DNA of 64,000 bases from Yponomeuta sedellus. Its lineage: Eukaryota; Arthropoda; Insecta; Lepidoptera; Yponomeutidae. The stretch spans positions 7,266,785 through 7,330,784 of the forward strand of contig OW203730.1 of NCBI GenBank assembly GCA_934045075.1. The letters are read 5' to 3'. Made by a program: the position numbers and the translations under genes. Shown here one piece after another: positions 23,966 through 36,146 of this stretch (position 1 is its first letter; every line of letters starts with the position of its first letter). The notes under the pieces are model-generated. The model was not told the origin of the DNA. It made no database searches and saw only the letters and a program-made list of their open reading frames with translations.

Positions 23966-24524
23966 TGTGAATAGCCGTATACTGGGGGATACGCATATTC
24001 AGCAAAAGTAGTATATTTATGTCACCCTTTTTATTACCTATTCAAAGTTTTAGGCAGATTTAATGATCAAGTAGAAGAAAACCATAAAATCTAATTAATA
24101 ATTCCAGAGGCACATACAACATCCTTTAATTTGAGCTTTATCTGTGCCAGTTCGTACTTTGAATCAAAGGGGCCGTGTGGGTAGAAACAATCTTTAAAGA
24201 AAAGCTTCTCCAAAAGTGTCGAATTCGTAGGTAATTCAAACAACACAATCATGCAAAATCATTCAGTCGCAGTTATAATGCTTGTAGCTAGGAAGAGCTA
24301 GGTAGACACGGACTTTAGACGACATTGATTATAGATTTAGTAAAACCATTGTTACGCGCGGGCCGATAGGCATTAATAGGTTAGAAGGCACATTGACTTG
24401 GTGAGGCATACGGAGCTAAGCAATTCTATCGACCCCACGGTCCTACTTCTTGGGACCCTGCTAGATCTACGTGCAATCTTACATTAGCTTGCTTTTCTCA
24501 GTACTCATCTGAATCACTACTTCA

Positions 24525-24902
24525 TCATCATCAACCCATTATGTCCCTTCCGAGGGGCACGGGTCTCTTCCCTGAGGAAGGTATAAGCCATACTTCACCA
24601 CGGGGGCCAAGTCCCGATTGGTGGAGGCTTGCAAGACTAGTGGCTGGTCTTACTGTCAGAAGTTTTCAAGCCGCCCTAAGGCCTCTGACTTGGCTTAACG
24701 ACAGCCATCTATCGATGGCAGCCGGCACCACCTGCTTAGCGTGCCTTACGAAGCACGGATCAGCTCGGAAAAATACCACTAGCGTTAGTCGTAGATGATT
24801 TCACCCATCCATGCATTGAACGCGTCCTGTGTTGCTTAACCTGCGTGATCGTTTTAGATCATTCAGGCAGCCGGGGCTACGAGCGATTCATTACTTGTGT
24901 TT
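24525..24902 (+). repeat. family B, near full length
   Basis: This is the best plus-strand copy and the close relative of 580-966. The 85-aa frame reading 'MSLPRGTGLFPEEG' is the same repeat reading found in other copies. Confidence 0.75.
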
Positions 24903-24904
24903 AC

Positions 24905-25660
24905 GCAAATAAAGTAATTTGGTTTTGATTTGATTCCGTTTTTGGAGCTAAGTCGAGCCGTCTTCATAGAAAAGAGGACTGCAGTGCATTGAAAGATTTT
25001 AATTATGCGTAAATTAGTGAAAAACTTTCATTTTTGAAATTCAATTCATTCATTAGTTATTTTGTTTGGGCCATTGAATAATAATTATGTCTGAATTAAA
25101 GTGTAGAACTGAGTACATACCTATTAAGTTGACAAATGTACAGTGATTTAAAGATTTGGAACATTGAAGAGTTTCCAAATAGAAAACAAATCGACGCTTC
25201 ACGTATATAGACAATATCCAAGTAAGGACCTAATTAGCTCTGTGAAACTCGACCCTAAACAGTCAGGCAATTAACACTGTTGTTCTAACAAACACTTCAA
25301 AAGAGAGTTTCATCAAGTTAATCGTTATACCTACCTACTAGCAGTTTCACTAGAAGTAACTTTTTTGTGAGCTTCGGCTGTTCACAATATAGTTGTACAC
25401 TTAGGCTACCGAGTACGATGTCGTCTGCTGGAAGCGTTGGGTTATTTGTAGTTAGAAATTAAGACAAACAAGTAGTGGACGTCGATGTGCGTAGCCAGGC
25501 TATCACTATGTACAGTTGATGTGGAAAGTAAAAACGTAGATGGCTTTCTTCATTATCTACTACTGACTACTTGGTTTTACGATCATTTCACAGTAGACAA
25601 GCAGCCACAGCAGTAGAGAAATGAGGATCTCTCCTAATTGCCAACTTCTAAGAAAGACGT
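24905..25660. other. no gene seen
   Basis: AT-rich, with no frame or repeat recognised. Confidence 0.4.
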
Positions 25661-25664
25661 TCGG

Positions 25665-25740
25665 TGGTAGCGGAGTGAGTGAGCAGCTTCGAACTCGGGA
25701 GGTCGTAGGTTCGAATTCGAATGCGTGAATTAGTAAAAAT
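25665..25740 (+). repeat. isolated tRNA-like SINE head
   Basis: Box-A-like 'ggtggtagcggagtgagtga' and box-B-like 'gtaggttcgaattcga' are present without a recognisable body. Confidence 0.4.
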
Positions 25741-25744
25741 TTTT

Positions 25745-26840
25745 ATGTAGAGTAATTAAAAATATACTGTCGTTGTTTATACTTTAAGATCTTAATATAT
25801 TATTAGAATATAGATACCAAGTCGACAAGATTGAATTAAATGAACCAGCTGACCGGCTAAATTCTAGAATTTAGCTAGTTTCAACTAAAAGTGTGATGAG
25901 TATAGAAAATAAAGGAATAGGTAGGTAGATAGAGAAGCTTTTATTGTACATTCAGATAAAAAAATCTATCTATTGAATCTTGGAATAGCCAAGCAGTGGT
26001 AAAAGTAAAGAGTCGATTACCAATGTGGGAGAAGAAAATGGGTTGAACGGCTGCCTAGCTTTGGATCTATTGCCGACTTACAGCAAACATATTTCAGTTA
26101 CATAATTTTAATGTAGCAATGTATTACCTAAAAGCCCCGTGCCATCTGATCTACGTTAGACGACCAACAAAGAATCTGTATATAATGAATATGGTTTCCC
26201 GTTCCATTCACAATTAGCCGCAATACTAACTGATGGAGTCGCTCTAATCGACGTTTATTCCGAGTATAATGAAAATTACACATTTCAACGGGATACACGG
26301 TGCAAGTTGCAAGGTTTCCGTTTCTAATTTGCTCTCTCTTTAAACATATACGGTACGCGGCACCTCATTTATGATCTTAAGTTTTACTCGCATGATTTTG
26401 AAGTACGTTGAGGTATCTAAAACACCCATCTGTAAACATTTTGCGCATAGTATCTTGAGATCGTCGCTGCAATTAGATGAATTGGGTCCAGTGGCACTTT
26501 TAATCACACAGATGAAGGGGAAGGACGATGTAGTGCCTGGGACGTTGATTTTTAGATGAATCTGTCTTGCCAAGCATCTGCTCTCAGCCCTTGCTGATAG
26601 CTAAGTCGGCCTAGCCCACCATAAACCAAGTCAATATGAATGAATTGATGAATAACTTTTTATTGCGAAGAACAAAGAATATCTTACACTTCTAAACTTA
26701 GATCCTAAATTATTTTCATTTTCATTATATCTTAAGCAAGTCCTAGATGTCTGTGCGGATCAAATCAAGCCGCGGGATTCCTCACGATGTTTTCCTTCAA
26801 GGTTAGCGTGTTTAGAAGCAATACAAAGTTGTGAACAGTA
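25745..26840. other. no gene identified
   Basis: Opposed frames at 26340-26573 (77 aa, minus) and 26371-26559 (62 aa, plus) show no domain I know. A family I remnant ('ggattcctcacgatgttttccttca') lies at 26770-26800. Confidence 0.3.
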
Positions 26841-26847
26841 ATATACT

Positions 26848-27287
26848 GTGCTGGCACGGATAGCCAGAGGTCGCGGGTTCGAATCCCGGAATGGGTGGAA
26901 TTTTTAGCCTCTAAATAGGTTTTTAAAATTGTCCTTAGCACGGGTTAGTGCATTAAAAATAAAAATAGTATAATCATGTGGGTACAGCGATATCATTCCG
27001 ATGTAAAAACCTAACTGCAAAGTAGGTAGTCGGGGCTGTAAGTGATGCAATCGACTTCAGCCAGATGTCGCTGCCTGTACGTAATACAAAGAATAGTGTA
27101 AAGAGGTTCGAAATTTCACTGATGCCGGTGAGTCGCTCATTAGCTCAGTTGGATAGAGGGCTGGCACGGATAGCCAGAGGTCGCGGGTTCGAATCCCGGC
27201 ATGGGTGGAATTTTTTGCCTCTAAATAGGTTTTTTAAAATTGTCCTTAGCACGGGTTAGTGCATTAAAAATAAAATAGTATAGTAAT
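26848..27287 (+). repeat. family A, about 1.4 tandem units
   Basis: Two tRNA-like cores ('gctggcacggatagccagaggtcgcgggttcgaatccc' at 26850 and again at about 27160) lie ~310 bp apart with the complete spacer between them ('gtagtcggggctgtaagtgatgca', 'aagaggttcgaaatttcactgatg'). This shows the head-to-tail nature of the family. Confidence 0.8.
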
Positions 27288-27847
27288 ATACTCTCACATT
27301 CATGCAAGGCCTACAGTTGTATTGGAATCTTGCCATAACTTATGGCGACCCATAAATACCAAGCCACTAACATTAACAATATGATGCATATAAATCCATG
27401 ATCAGCACACAAATCGGATGAAAATCAATAGTTTTAATTAACTGTGAATTTTTAATGCGATCTTCTTTAACTAACGGGCTTAATTTGCATCGAAAACACA
27501 TCAGTTAAACTCACTCGACTTATACCGTGTAAATATTTTAAAGTACCGAATAAGTATAACATTGTAATAACAGTTTACAACTTAATCGCTAACATAAATA
27601 ATGTATTTCGGTACAATTTTCTAAGAGAAAGTAACTAAATTATTTTATAGGCAGATATCCTACGAGACGAGACGTAAAAAACTGGTTGTCTTGAATCTCT
27701 AGTAGGTAGGTGATGAATACGCATTTTTCTCTTCTTAGTAACCTGTTTACCTCTATACAAAATTTTCGTGAAATTTAATCATTCATTTAATTGGGCACCT
27801 AGCCCTAATTTATTTTGGCCATCACAATGAAAAACATGAAATTCAAG

Positions 27848-28130
27848 AGTGAGATGTTTCTGGCATGTGAAACGAAAGCCTTCTGATTACATTGGAAAAG
27901 AAGTGCTACGTCTATCAGTTCCTGGGCGGATCTCCAGAGGAAGACCGAAAACTAGGTGGATGGATGTAGTGAACAAATATCTCATAGAATGCGGAGCCTC
28001 GATAAACGAAGTAATAGGATAAAGTGAAGAGAGAAAATTTGTAAAGCTGACCCCACCACCAAGTGAGAATAAAGCTACGAAGAGAGAGAGAAAGAGAGGA
28101 AGACTTGAGATAGTAAAAACGAGCTATTAT
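27848..28130 (+). pseudogene. LINE ORF2 C-terminal fragment ('RGRPKTRWMD' type)
   Basis: In one plus-strand frame it reads 'KRKPSDYIGKEVLRLSVPG', then 'SRGRPKTRWMDVV', then a stop near 28020. This is the typical end of a non-LTR reverse-transcriptase ORF, different from family C and the 13640 family. There is no upstream domain, so it is 5'-truncated. Confidence 0.7.
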
Positions 28131-28337
28131 TACTGAGCGGTTCCGTGCTACGCAAGGCACCTAAATCCGGTTCGTGCCGGCTGCCGTCGATAAATGGCAG
28201 TCGTTAAGCCAAGTCACACCAAGTGACAGTAAGACCAGCCACTAGTCTTGCAACCCTCCACCAATCCGGACTTGGCCCCGTGGTGGAGTATGGCCTATAC
28301 GTTCCTCAGAGAAGAGACCCGTGCCTCTCGGTGCCTC
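28128..28337 (-). repeat. family B, internal deletion
   Basis: Retains 'gagcggttccgtgct', 'ggcagtcgttaagccaagtca' and 'gtggtggagtatggcctat'. Confidence 0.65.
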
Positions 28338-28344
28338 TGGTACC

Positions 28345-28502
28345 CTGTGTCGTGGTTACCAGTAACAGCGATATCACAAACATGTAAACATCCAAGACCT
28401 AGGGTTTGTTTTTGTCCCCAGCCGGGGTTGGAACCCGGGACCTCTCGCATGGCAGGCCGCCGCTACCACTACCACTACCGCTGCACCACAGAGGCCGTCG
28501 AT
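28345..28502 (-). mobile_element. SINE, family H
   Basis: Shares 'acatgtaaacatccaagacct', 'cccagccggg' and 'ccacagaggcc' with 19640-19757. It has a short 'ccactaccacta' expansion. Confidence 0.6.
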
Positions 28503-28754
28503 ATTATGATAGGAAGTAGCCGAAACTGTTCAAATAAGCAATCCTCTCGCAGACGACGAAGATATGATATGATTCATGCAAAACGTCTCGATGCCACGCC
28601 CGCCCCCCTTGATTGCGATCGTGACAGGCGGCTCTTCAAACTTTCATCCGTTTTATTTATAGCCTTTAATAATAATTTTGCCTCATAATACTCCACTTTC
28701 ACAACGGTGAGCCTAGCAATGTGGCAGATGGTGCATAGGTAGTCAATGTAGTCA

Positions 28755-28997
28755 GACCTGAGATTTCCGCACATAGCCTCATAGTTGGGTCGTAAGCGCT
28801 GTGGTACGTAAACACTTCAGACACTAGGGTTTCCTCACGATGTTTTTCTTCACGTCATCGAGTAGTATTGCTACTATAATTTCACAAATGTGCATAACTT
28901 AGAAAACAAAGTCATTGGTACATGCCGGGGTTCGAACTTACCACCTCCCGATTGAGAAGCCGGCGTTCTACACCGCTTCGCTACTACCGCTGTGCTG
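28755..28997 (-). mobile_element. SINE-like element, family I (second subfamily)
   Basis: It is almost the same as 63065-63318 over ~240 bp: 'gagatttccgcac', 'cagacactagggtttcct', 'gcgagtagtattgctactata'-like and 'cctcccgattgagaagccgg'. Confidence 0.7.
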
Positions 28998-29044
28998 GTG
29001 CATAGGTGTCCGAAACTTCTATAGTTTTGGCAATTTTAATGTTT

Positions 29045-29546
29045 ACACTATTTTTATTTTTAGTGCACTAACCCGTGCTAAGGAACAAATTTAAAAACCT
29101 ATTTAGAGGCTAAAAATTTCACCCATGCCGGGATTCGAACCCGCAACCTCTGGCTATCCGTACCAGCGCTCTACCAATTGAATGACGGCATGGGTGAAAT
29201 TTTTTGCCTCTAAATAGGTTTTTAAATTTGTTCCTTAGCACGGGTTAGTGCACTAAAAATAAAAATAGTGTAATCATGTGGGTACAGTGATATCGTTCCG
29301 ATGTTAAACCTAACTGCAAAGTAGGTAGTCGGGGCTGTAAGTAATGCAATTTGCTTAAGTCAGATGTCGCTGCCTGTACGTAATACAGAGAATATTGTAA
29401 AGAGGTTCGAAATTTCACTGATGCCGTGAGTCGCCCATTGGCTCAATTGGTAGAGCGCTGGTACGGATAGCCAGAGGTTGCGGGTTCGAATCCCGGCATG
29501 GGTGAAATTTTTAGCCTCTAAATAGGTTTTTAAATTTTAATGTTGA
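29045..29546. repeat. family A, head-to-head inverted copies
   Basis: A minus-oriented partial unit (29045-29181) meets a plus-oriented run (29187-29546). Arms of about 85 bp ('agtgcactaacccgtgc...aaatttcacccatgcc') are inverted around a ~55-bp centre. The plus run holds one full 307-bp-type unit. Confidence 0.75.
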
Positions 29547-29579
29547 AATACTTTTGTTTCTACTCTACCAAGGTATTTT

Positions 29580-29720
29580 TTATGTAGCCTGTTCTACTGC
29601 AGGGCACAGGTTTCCTTTCAGAGAGAGAGAGAGAGAGATGGACTTAATTATGACGTGTCCTCATCGCGGATTGGCAATTTCGAGCGCTGAGGTATGTTAC
29701 GACCTCAGACACTTAGGTAT
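29580..29720 (-). repeat. family I remnant with (GA)n
   Basis: 'ctactgcagggcacagg', then gagagagagagagagag, then 'cgcggattggcaattt'. Confidence 0.55.
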
Positions 29721-29724
29721 AGCA

Positions 29725-31085
29725 ATCGGTTAAGACTGGGACTGGAGAACAGTTTTTTATTCATTTCAAAATTATCTGTACCTCTAAAAACTAGAAATAA
29801 TTTTTTGTCATGAAAGAAAATACATTAATTGAGAATGTTTGCTCGGAAGAGATCCGATAATTAATACAAAACAGACGTTTCTTAGCGTTGTTAGTACCAA
29901 TTTTTAAGAAAATAATATGAAATGGTTGCTCAAAGTGATCTAAAAACTGTGTTTGGTCACCACTCGTGCTAAATGGCTATATGCTCGTACGTCACAGATC
30001 GAACATAGTGAACACTTGACAAAGTTCCACGCTTCTTCCGAAAAAAAAACTGTTAAGTTTTATAATTTTTGTTTTACAATTTAGGCTTGTAAGTAAAACT
30101 ACAAGCAATATAAATTACGAATCCTACTTACCTAAAGTGTTAACAGATGCCGTAAACACGGCTTTCGTAGCGTTGATCGGCTAATAGATAGGTATTGGTG
30201 CCTACAATGACCAAGAAATCTCCATATGCGATTCCCTATTCAGGCCACCTGATCCCTCCCAAATTCATCCGTTGACAGGTCCGTAGACTACTAATCGGAG
30301 GCGCGACCGACGACGCATGCGTAAATACGGATAAATAAATACTACTCGTATAGGAAAACATGTAGGTCAGTGTGTTGAGAGTGGAGCGGACTACACCCGG
30401 CTTCCGTGAGTGCCACGGACGCGGCGATTTCGCTGCTAGGTAAACTTAATTACCTAAAGATCAGACTCAGTGGCGTATCTTGAGACAGGCCAATGTTCAG
30501 TCGTGGACTTACACCGGTTAATTACAAGGATTACGAAGAATTACCTAAATTCCAGTTTCGAGTTTAGACAAATATGCAGTTACTGTTGTCACGTGTAGAC
30601 TGAAGTGAAGAATAGAGTCAATAATGTCGAGTTTCAGTAAATATGCAGTTACCGTTGTCACCTGTAGACTGAAGTAGGGAATCCAGTACAAAATGTGTTA
30701 TAAAAATTATCTTCATATTTGATAGGTATATATATATATAGGTATATATTTGATAGGTATATAATACTTCAATAGATTTTTTGTTTTTATTCTTTATAAT
30801 AATATTTTATACATTATATGAAGAATAAAAATTCAGAATTGTAAACTTTTGGTTGTTACTTGATACTAAAAAAATAATTTCTGGTTTTGCGTTATTTAAA
30901 CGACAAATTGAACTTAAGAGGGTGGCCAGAAATCTTGTGACTAAATTATAGCTTCCTCTGATTTATTATTAGATGAGGAAGGGTCCCGTTAATACATAAT
31001 TGATTACAAAGTTTTTTCATTATAATAAAATAAAAACTTTAATTATAACTAAGGTATTAGTGGTTGCCACTACAAATTCAAGTTA
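29725..31085. other. no gene seen; small duplications
   Basis: 30559-30607 and 30628-30677 are a ~50-bp direct duplication ('aaatatgcagtta', 'tgtagactgaagt') with period ~69 bp. 30728-30770 is a (TA)n-rich stretch. No frame was recognised. Confidence 0.5.
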
Positions 31086-31089
31086 GAAC

Positions 31090-31178
31090 CTGTACTATAA
31101 GGTATTTAGTTGTACTTAGTATGGGGCTAACGAGATCTGTGTAATAGGTCCATGAATATTTATTTATTTAATAATATA
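31090..31178 (+). repeat. family G SINE tail
   Basis: 'atttagttgtacttagtatgg', 'gctaacgagatctgtgtaat' and 'tccatgaatatttatttattta' match 60390-60470. Confidence 0.65.
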
Positions 31179-31179
31179 T

Positions 31180-31680
31180 CTACTTAACATATTTTGTTCA
31201 ACAACTGTATACTAGATTCAAAAAAATGTTATATCTAATTACGTATAACAATTTTCATCATACAGCTGGATCAATCGTAACGGAGTAAAGCAAAGTGTAC
31301 GTGTTGGATATGCTATGAATTTAAAACGATTGCTATTGAACGTTCAGGTTTACCAACGATGTTTTCCTTCACCGCTAGACAATAAATAACTCTGAAATAA
31401 AATCAAATCACCGCCCCACCTGTCTATTCCGTGGCAGCCACCGGTTCATACACTTACCTTCATCCGCCGGCCTGCCTCTACTGGACGCTCTCGATTTTTT
31501 CGTTGAAAATGCTCAAGCGTGAACTTTGGGCATGTAGTCGATTTAAATGTCAATTAAAGGCTGTAAACGCTGCCCGAGTGGCCACAGAAGGACGAGTCAT
31601 TAAATTGCGCAGTGTGAATTTCAAGGCTTATGGATGTTTATTAATTACGTGAAAGAAATTCAACATTCAGAAAACAGCCT
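31180..31680. other. unrecognised 73-aa frame
   Basis: The plus frame 31431-31652 has mixed composition and no motif I know. It is more GC-rich than its surroundings but has no visible partner exons. I leave it as an unproven reading frame. Confidence 0.2.
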
Positions 31681-31684
31681 TTTT

Positions 31685-31818
31685 TATAAACCTATTTAGA
31701 GGCTGAAAATTCCGCCCATGCCGGGACTCGAACCCGCGACCTCTGGCTAACCGTACCAGCATCAGCAAGTCCGTCCGTCAACCATCCTCAGCACGGGTTA
31801 GTGCAACAAAAAGAATAT
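31685..31818 (-). repeat. family A, partial
   Basis: 'cctatttagaggctgaaaattccgccc' and 'gggactcgaacccgcgacctc', followed by a broken end 'cagcacgggttagtgca'. Confidence 0.65.
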
Positions 31819-31819
31819 A

Positions 31820-32645
31820 GCCTTTTTTATTGAGTAACACCTATTTTTATAAAGGCAAGCATTTGCCTAGCTGTGGGACACACCCTTCGCTACTTAAAAA
31901 AACACTTGTTTAAGTTTTCAATAAAAAAAATGACGGATTTCTATAGACGGCTGGAATTGGGCGGGCCTAAGTCCGCCACTGGATGAGAATGGGCTGATTG
32001 ATTGATCAAGTTCGTCGTCATTCCGCACAAGCTATCGTCACATCAAAGTGTGATTCTGCGGTAGTTATTTTGTTCTGTAAACCAAAATGTTTTGCTTTTC
32101 AAAGAGCCGTTTAAATCTGGATGTCTTGTTTGACTGGTTGAGTTTTTTTCCGAAATAATTACTCGTATGCTTTTATAATGAGTCGGTTAGTCTTTAAAAC
32201 CTTCTAATTAACTATTTAAAAATTACTATTGACTTTGTAAGTGCTGTACTCGAATATTGTTAAAAGGTCCCAGATTCGTCATACCGCCCCCAAGACGTTC
32301 CAGCTTCTTCCGGTCAACAATAGTAGATTATAGTATTTTCTAAGGTTAACACGAGTACTAGACATAATTAAAACTGTTTTAGTACGGATTTCACTCGTTT
32401 ATTATATTTTTACAATTTTCTGACGTTTCGGCACTTTTACAGGTGCCATTGTCTGGGATGACTGAGGTGGTAGGCGTCGTCTTGAAAGCATTAACTGTTA
32501 GTTTACTACCCTCGGCAAAAATTACAAAAGTTAATTATGAAGTTACGTTCCAAAATAGGTAAATCAATTATTTTATATAAAGTCAACAATATTGATTAGT
32601 AGCCAAGGGCTGTAATCAATTATAGCCCGAGATATTTATTATTAT
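31820..32645. other. no gene seen; old repeat remnant
   Basis: 32380-32480 contains 'cggatttcactcgtt', 'tgacgtttcggca' and 'caggtgccattgtctggg', of a type I recall from lepidopteran interspersed repeats. Confidence 0.35.
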
Positions 32646-32653
32646 ACTTAGAC

Positions 32654-32798
32654 AGCCTTACTAATAAACTTGGTATAAGTATTGTACAACTATGCAGTGT
32701 TTTGTCTCTTTTCTTCCAACTCAAAATTACATTCAAATGACGTGAACAAAACACTGTGTAACTACACCAGGCTTATACGGTGTTTATTAGTAAGAGCC
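32654..32798. mobile_element. MITE-like inverted repeat, ~145 bp
   Basis: 'agccttactaataaac' plus 'gtataag' and 'cagtgttttgt' on the left are mirrored, with mismatches, by 'acaaaacactgtgta', 'cttatac' and 'gtttattagtaag' on the right. There is no coding capacity. Confidence 0.6.
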
Positions 32799-32799
32799 A

Positions 32800-33830
32800 G
32801 AGGGTGCAATTGGTGCTTACACCCGAGCTAACATTCTGCTTTACCTACATCTCGATTGTGAGGTAAATAGAAAAAAACTGCCATCACAAGAATAAAACAT
32901 TTTAAAGTAAAAGTTTTCTAGTCCCGTCTTTTTTCATTAAAAAGAATCAAGGAAAGAACTTTTCAATTTTTTTTTTCAAGAACGATATTGCGCTTTGCCG
33001 TTCGATATTTAAAATTGATGACTATAATACTGTGATTATACTCACACGAAGACAAGGCTGAATAGCAAATCGACCTCCTTGGTCATTGGGCTGATGCATG
33101 ATATGCAGGCCTCGGGGCGCCCGCAGTTGGGTTTGCAACGGAAAATCAAATAATATATTAAATTAAACTCAAAAATGCATATTCACTTCACGGCTGTATT
33201 TAGAAATCTGACAAATAAAGAAAAAAACTGAAAAGCGTAAAACTAAATGCAAATTACAAAAAATCATAAAATAAAATAAAATCCTCTGTGGAGAGCCGCC
33301 ACACATGATGTCTATTGCCAGTATGATGGTTAGATGTACGCGAACTTTTTGAACGAAAGGAGTGTTATTTAATTACTTACCGCCCTAGGGCTTTTCTAGC
33401 TACATTACTACCCTAGAGCGCTAATTAGTCACCTATAAGGCCCATTTAGAGATAATAAGAACCTACTTACCGAACATGAGAGATGTAAAATATTTTATTG
33501 TACTCGTATATTAATACTTACAAACTATTCTATTTATTAAAATTGCAAAGCTAAATAAAATCACCATCAATGCAAAATCGAAGCCTTTAGGCACACAATA
33601 AAAGCTAAATTAACACTGACACAATCTAGACATGGGCAGAGTTAATCAATTTTAAAGGCACACAAATTTGACACGCCTCTGTCAAATTACGCCTTTGCAA
33701 GTGCCAGCATAATAATACATTATGTATCGCTGTCTAGCGTCTATTTTGGCAGAAAATACATTTACGAGCCGCGCGGGTGACAACGTCTATCAAAGTCGGG
33801 TTGGTTTTTTTTCTCCTTTTAGAGTTCCGT
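32800..33830. other. no gene seen
   Basis: AT-rich. The 97-81-aa plus frames at 33722-34022 run into family B. Confidence 0.4.
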
Positions 33831-33834
33831 ACTT

Positions 33835-34215
33835 CACGTTATCAACCCTTCTATGTCCCCACTGCTGGGGCACGGGGCTCTTCCTGCATCGCAGGCAGGT
33901 TAGGCCATACTCCACCACGGGGGCCAAGTCCGGATTGGTGGAGGATTGTAAGGCAGTGGGGGGCCTTACTGTCAGAAGTTATCAAGCTGCCCATAAGGCC
34001 TCTGACATGGCTTAGCGACTGACATTTCATGACAGCCGGCACCAACGGCTTAACAACCCCTCGAATCACGGAACCGCTCGGAAAAATGCTTTTAAGTTAC
34101 CTAAACTAGCGTTAGTCATGGACGGTCACCCATCCAAGCACTGAACGAGTCCTACGTGGCTTAACCTTCGTGATCGTTTAAGATCACTCAGGCAGCCGGG
34201 ACAACGAGCAATTCA
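33835..34215 (+). repeat. family B, near full length
   Basis: 'ttatcaacccttctatgtccccactgctgg' through 'gatcactcaggcagccggga'. Confidence 0.75.
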
Positions 34216-34229
34216 GTTACAGTATTAGT

Positions 34230-34330
34230 TAAAAAAATAAACTCACGCCTGTAACCCCTGATTGTATTAGGGAAAGATCAAGGTTTGCTACTTACCACAA
34301 CCCTCTTTCGGTCCATCGATGTTCAATGCC
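34230..34330 (-). pseudogene. LINE 3' tail, degraded
   Basis: 'actcacgcctgtaaccc' then 'gggaaagatcaaggtttgct' resembles the terminus of the LINE fragment at 13640-13720 in the same orientation. Only the last ~60 bp is recognisable. Confidence 0.4.
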
Positions 34331-34394
34331 GGTTTTGGATATTTTATGTATGAGAAACTTAATGAAGTTTACAATGTTGCTGTGCCTCGTTTGT

Positions 34395-34745
34395 CAAGCC
34401 GTTAAATGCTTGACTACCTAAATGGAGGGCGTTCGTTCGAATCCATTATTTCCATATTTATGACGTCCTGCCCAATTAACGCAGCTCAGCTCAGAGTCTA
34501 GGGCTTGAGACCAGCAGAAGAGACTTACGTACTTTTGTGAAGTTATAGTAGCAATATGACTCGCTAGCGTGAAGGAAAACAATGTGAGAAAACCTGAGTG
34601 TTCTGAAGTCATAATTATACATAGTATGAACCAGTTGTATGTCCTCACAGCTGGGGCACGGGTCTCTTCCTGCATCGCAGCAAGGTTAGGCCATACTCCA
34701 CCGCGAGGGTCAAGTCCGGGTTCGTGGAGGATTGTAATAAAGTGG
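34395..34745. repeat. family I remnant and family B fragment
   Basis: 34540-34600 has 'agttatagtagcaatatgactcgctagc' and 'ggaaaacaatgtgag' (family I, minus-type context). 34620-34745 is a plus-oriented family B piece ('tatgtcctcacagctggggc', 'caagtccgggttcgtgg'). Frames across it are repeat-derived. Confidence 0.6.
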
Positions 34746-34749
34746 CAGG

Positions 34750-35804
34750 CAGGCAATTGCACAATTTTTATTATTATTTATCGTAAAAAACTTCTACCGT
34801 ATTCAAAATAAGGTATGTCAAGAATTCGGTCTTTTAATAAGCCACAATCCTTGCGGTCATTTTTTGAAATAAATATAATATACAGTCGGCCAGATGGTAA
34901 GTATTGAGACAGGGCTGTATCACAATAGCAAACAACAATAAATATATACAATAAAGAATATTCTTATCTTATCTTAATAAGGTTTGCATCGTTACAGCGG
35001 TATGTTTTTTTTTAGCAGCTACATAACTTCAGCTAGATGTATTTCTTTATTAAGGGGCCTGAAACATTCATGGCCCTTAAAGACAGATATTTCCAAGGCT
35101 CAGAAAGAAAAAACCGTTCAAACAAATAAAACCTCTCCCAACCGATAGCGAAAGCTCTTATTGACACGTTGGAAAGTAGTCATGATTTGGCTGAGGAAAT
35201 ACCATCTTATTACCATGCGCAAAACCGAGTAAGTTTCAGCTCTATGTCTTTGGAACTAAGGTCTATAGTAAGGGCAAAGTCATGGTGGTGATTTTAGGGT
35301 AACGTAGGCGGACGTTATCGCCTATTGGACATATTTGGGTTGAGTGTACGTTGGCAACATTCTTTAGTGATTTTTCTCTCAAGCGCACGCCGGTTAAGGC
35401 GGCAACTCAACGAGCACTTCCTATACAAACGTGGCTTAGTTTGTATTCGCATACGACGTGCCGGATCCCAATGAAACTCTGCCATGTTTAGAGAATATCA
35501 GTTATTCTCAGTTGTAATGCACCTTGTTTTGTGTCCTCCAAAAATTACGCCCTTTCAAACTAGGATTAATACAATAAAAAATATAAAATGTTTTATTTAA
35601 TAAGGTAAAGGTATGTTATAAAACGACTTATATTAAATATATTTGATAATATACTCGTATAACATAAATAATAAAAATATGTATGCACTGGCCCGGCGTA
35701 AAAATCCGTAAAAGATAAAATTATGGCCATTCATTCTAGTAAAACGTTTTAAATCATATGATAAGCGCTAAAATTTAAATTAAATAATAACAAAATTGAA
35801 AATT
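34750..35804. other. no gene seen
   Basis: 1 kb of AT-rich DNA immediately left of the array that received the polinton-like element. No frame or repeat was recognised. Confidence 0.4.
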
Positions 35805-36138
35805 TTTATTTTTAATGCACTAACCCGTGCTAAGGACAAATTTAAAAACCTATTTAGAGGCTAAAAATTTCACCCATGCCGGGATTCGAACCCGCAACCT
35901 CTGGTTATCCGTGCCAGCGCTCTACCAATTGAGCCAATGGGCGACTCACCGGCATCAGTGAAATTTCGAACCCCTTTACACTATTCTCTGTATTACGTGC
36001 AGGCAGCGACATCTGGCTTAAGCAAATTGCATCACTTACAGCCCCGACTACCTTTTTTGCAGTTAGGTTTTACATCGGAATGATATCACTGTACCCACAT
36101 GATTATACTATTTTTATTTTTAATGCACTAACCCGTGC
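35805..36138 (-). repeat. family A unit, left flank of the polinton-like insertion
   Basis: A full unit from 'tttttatttttaatgcactaacccgtgctaagg' to 'cccacatgattatact' and into the next unit's 'aacccgtgctaaggaca'. The array continues, interrupted, at 47858. The two halves join into a regular tandem array if the 11.7-kb element and one copy of the 8-bp duplication are removed. Confidence 0.9.
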
Positions 36139-36146
36139 TAAGGACA
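36139..36146. repeat. target-site duplication, left (taaggaca)
   Basis: The same 8 bp recurs at 47850-47857. Uninterrupted family A units elsewhere read 'gtgctaaggacaaattt' only once at this place. A preceding c on both sides makes 9 bp also possible. Confidence 0.85.

Noticed and set aside
26340..26573. Host gene fragment (77-aa minus frame)
   Set aside because: The opposite strand is equally open, there is no recognisable domain and no neighbouring exon.
28248..28688. 146-aa plus-strand gene
   Set aside because: It is made of family B and SINE H sequence in sequence and lacks any domain.
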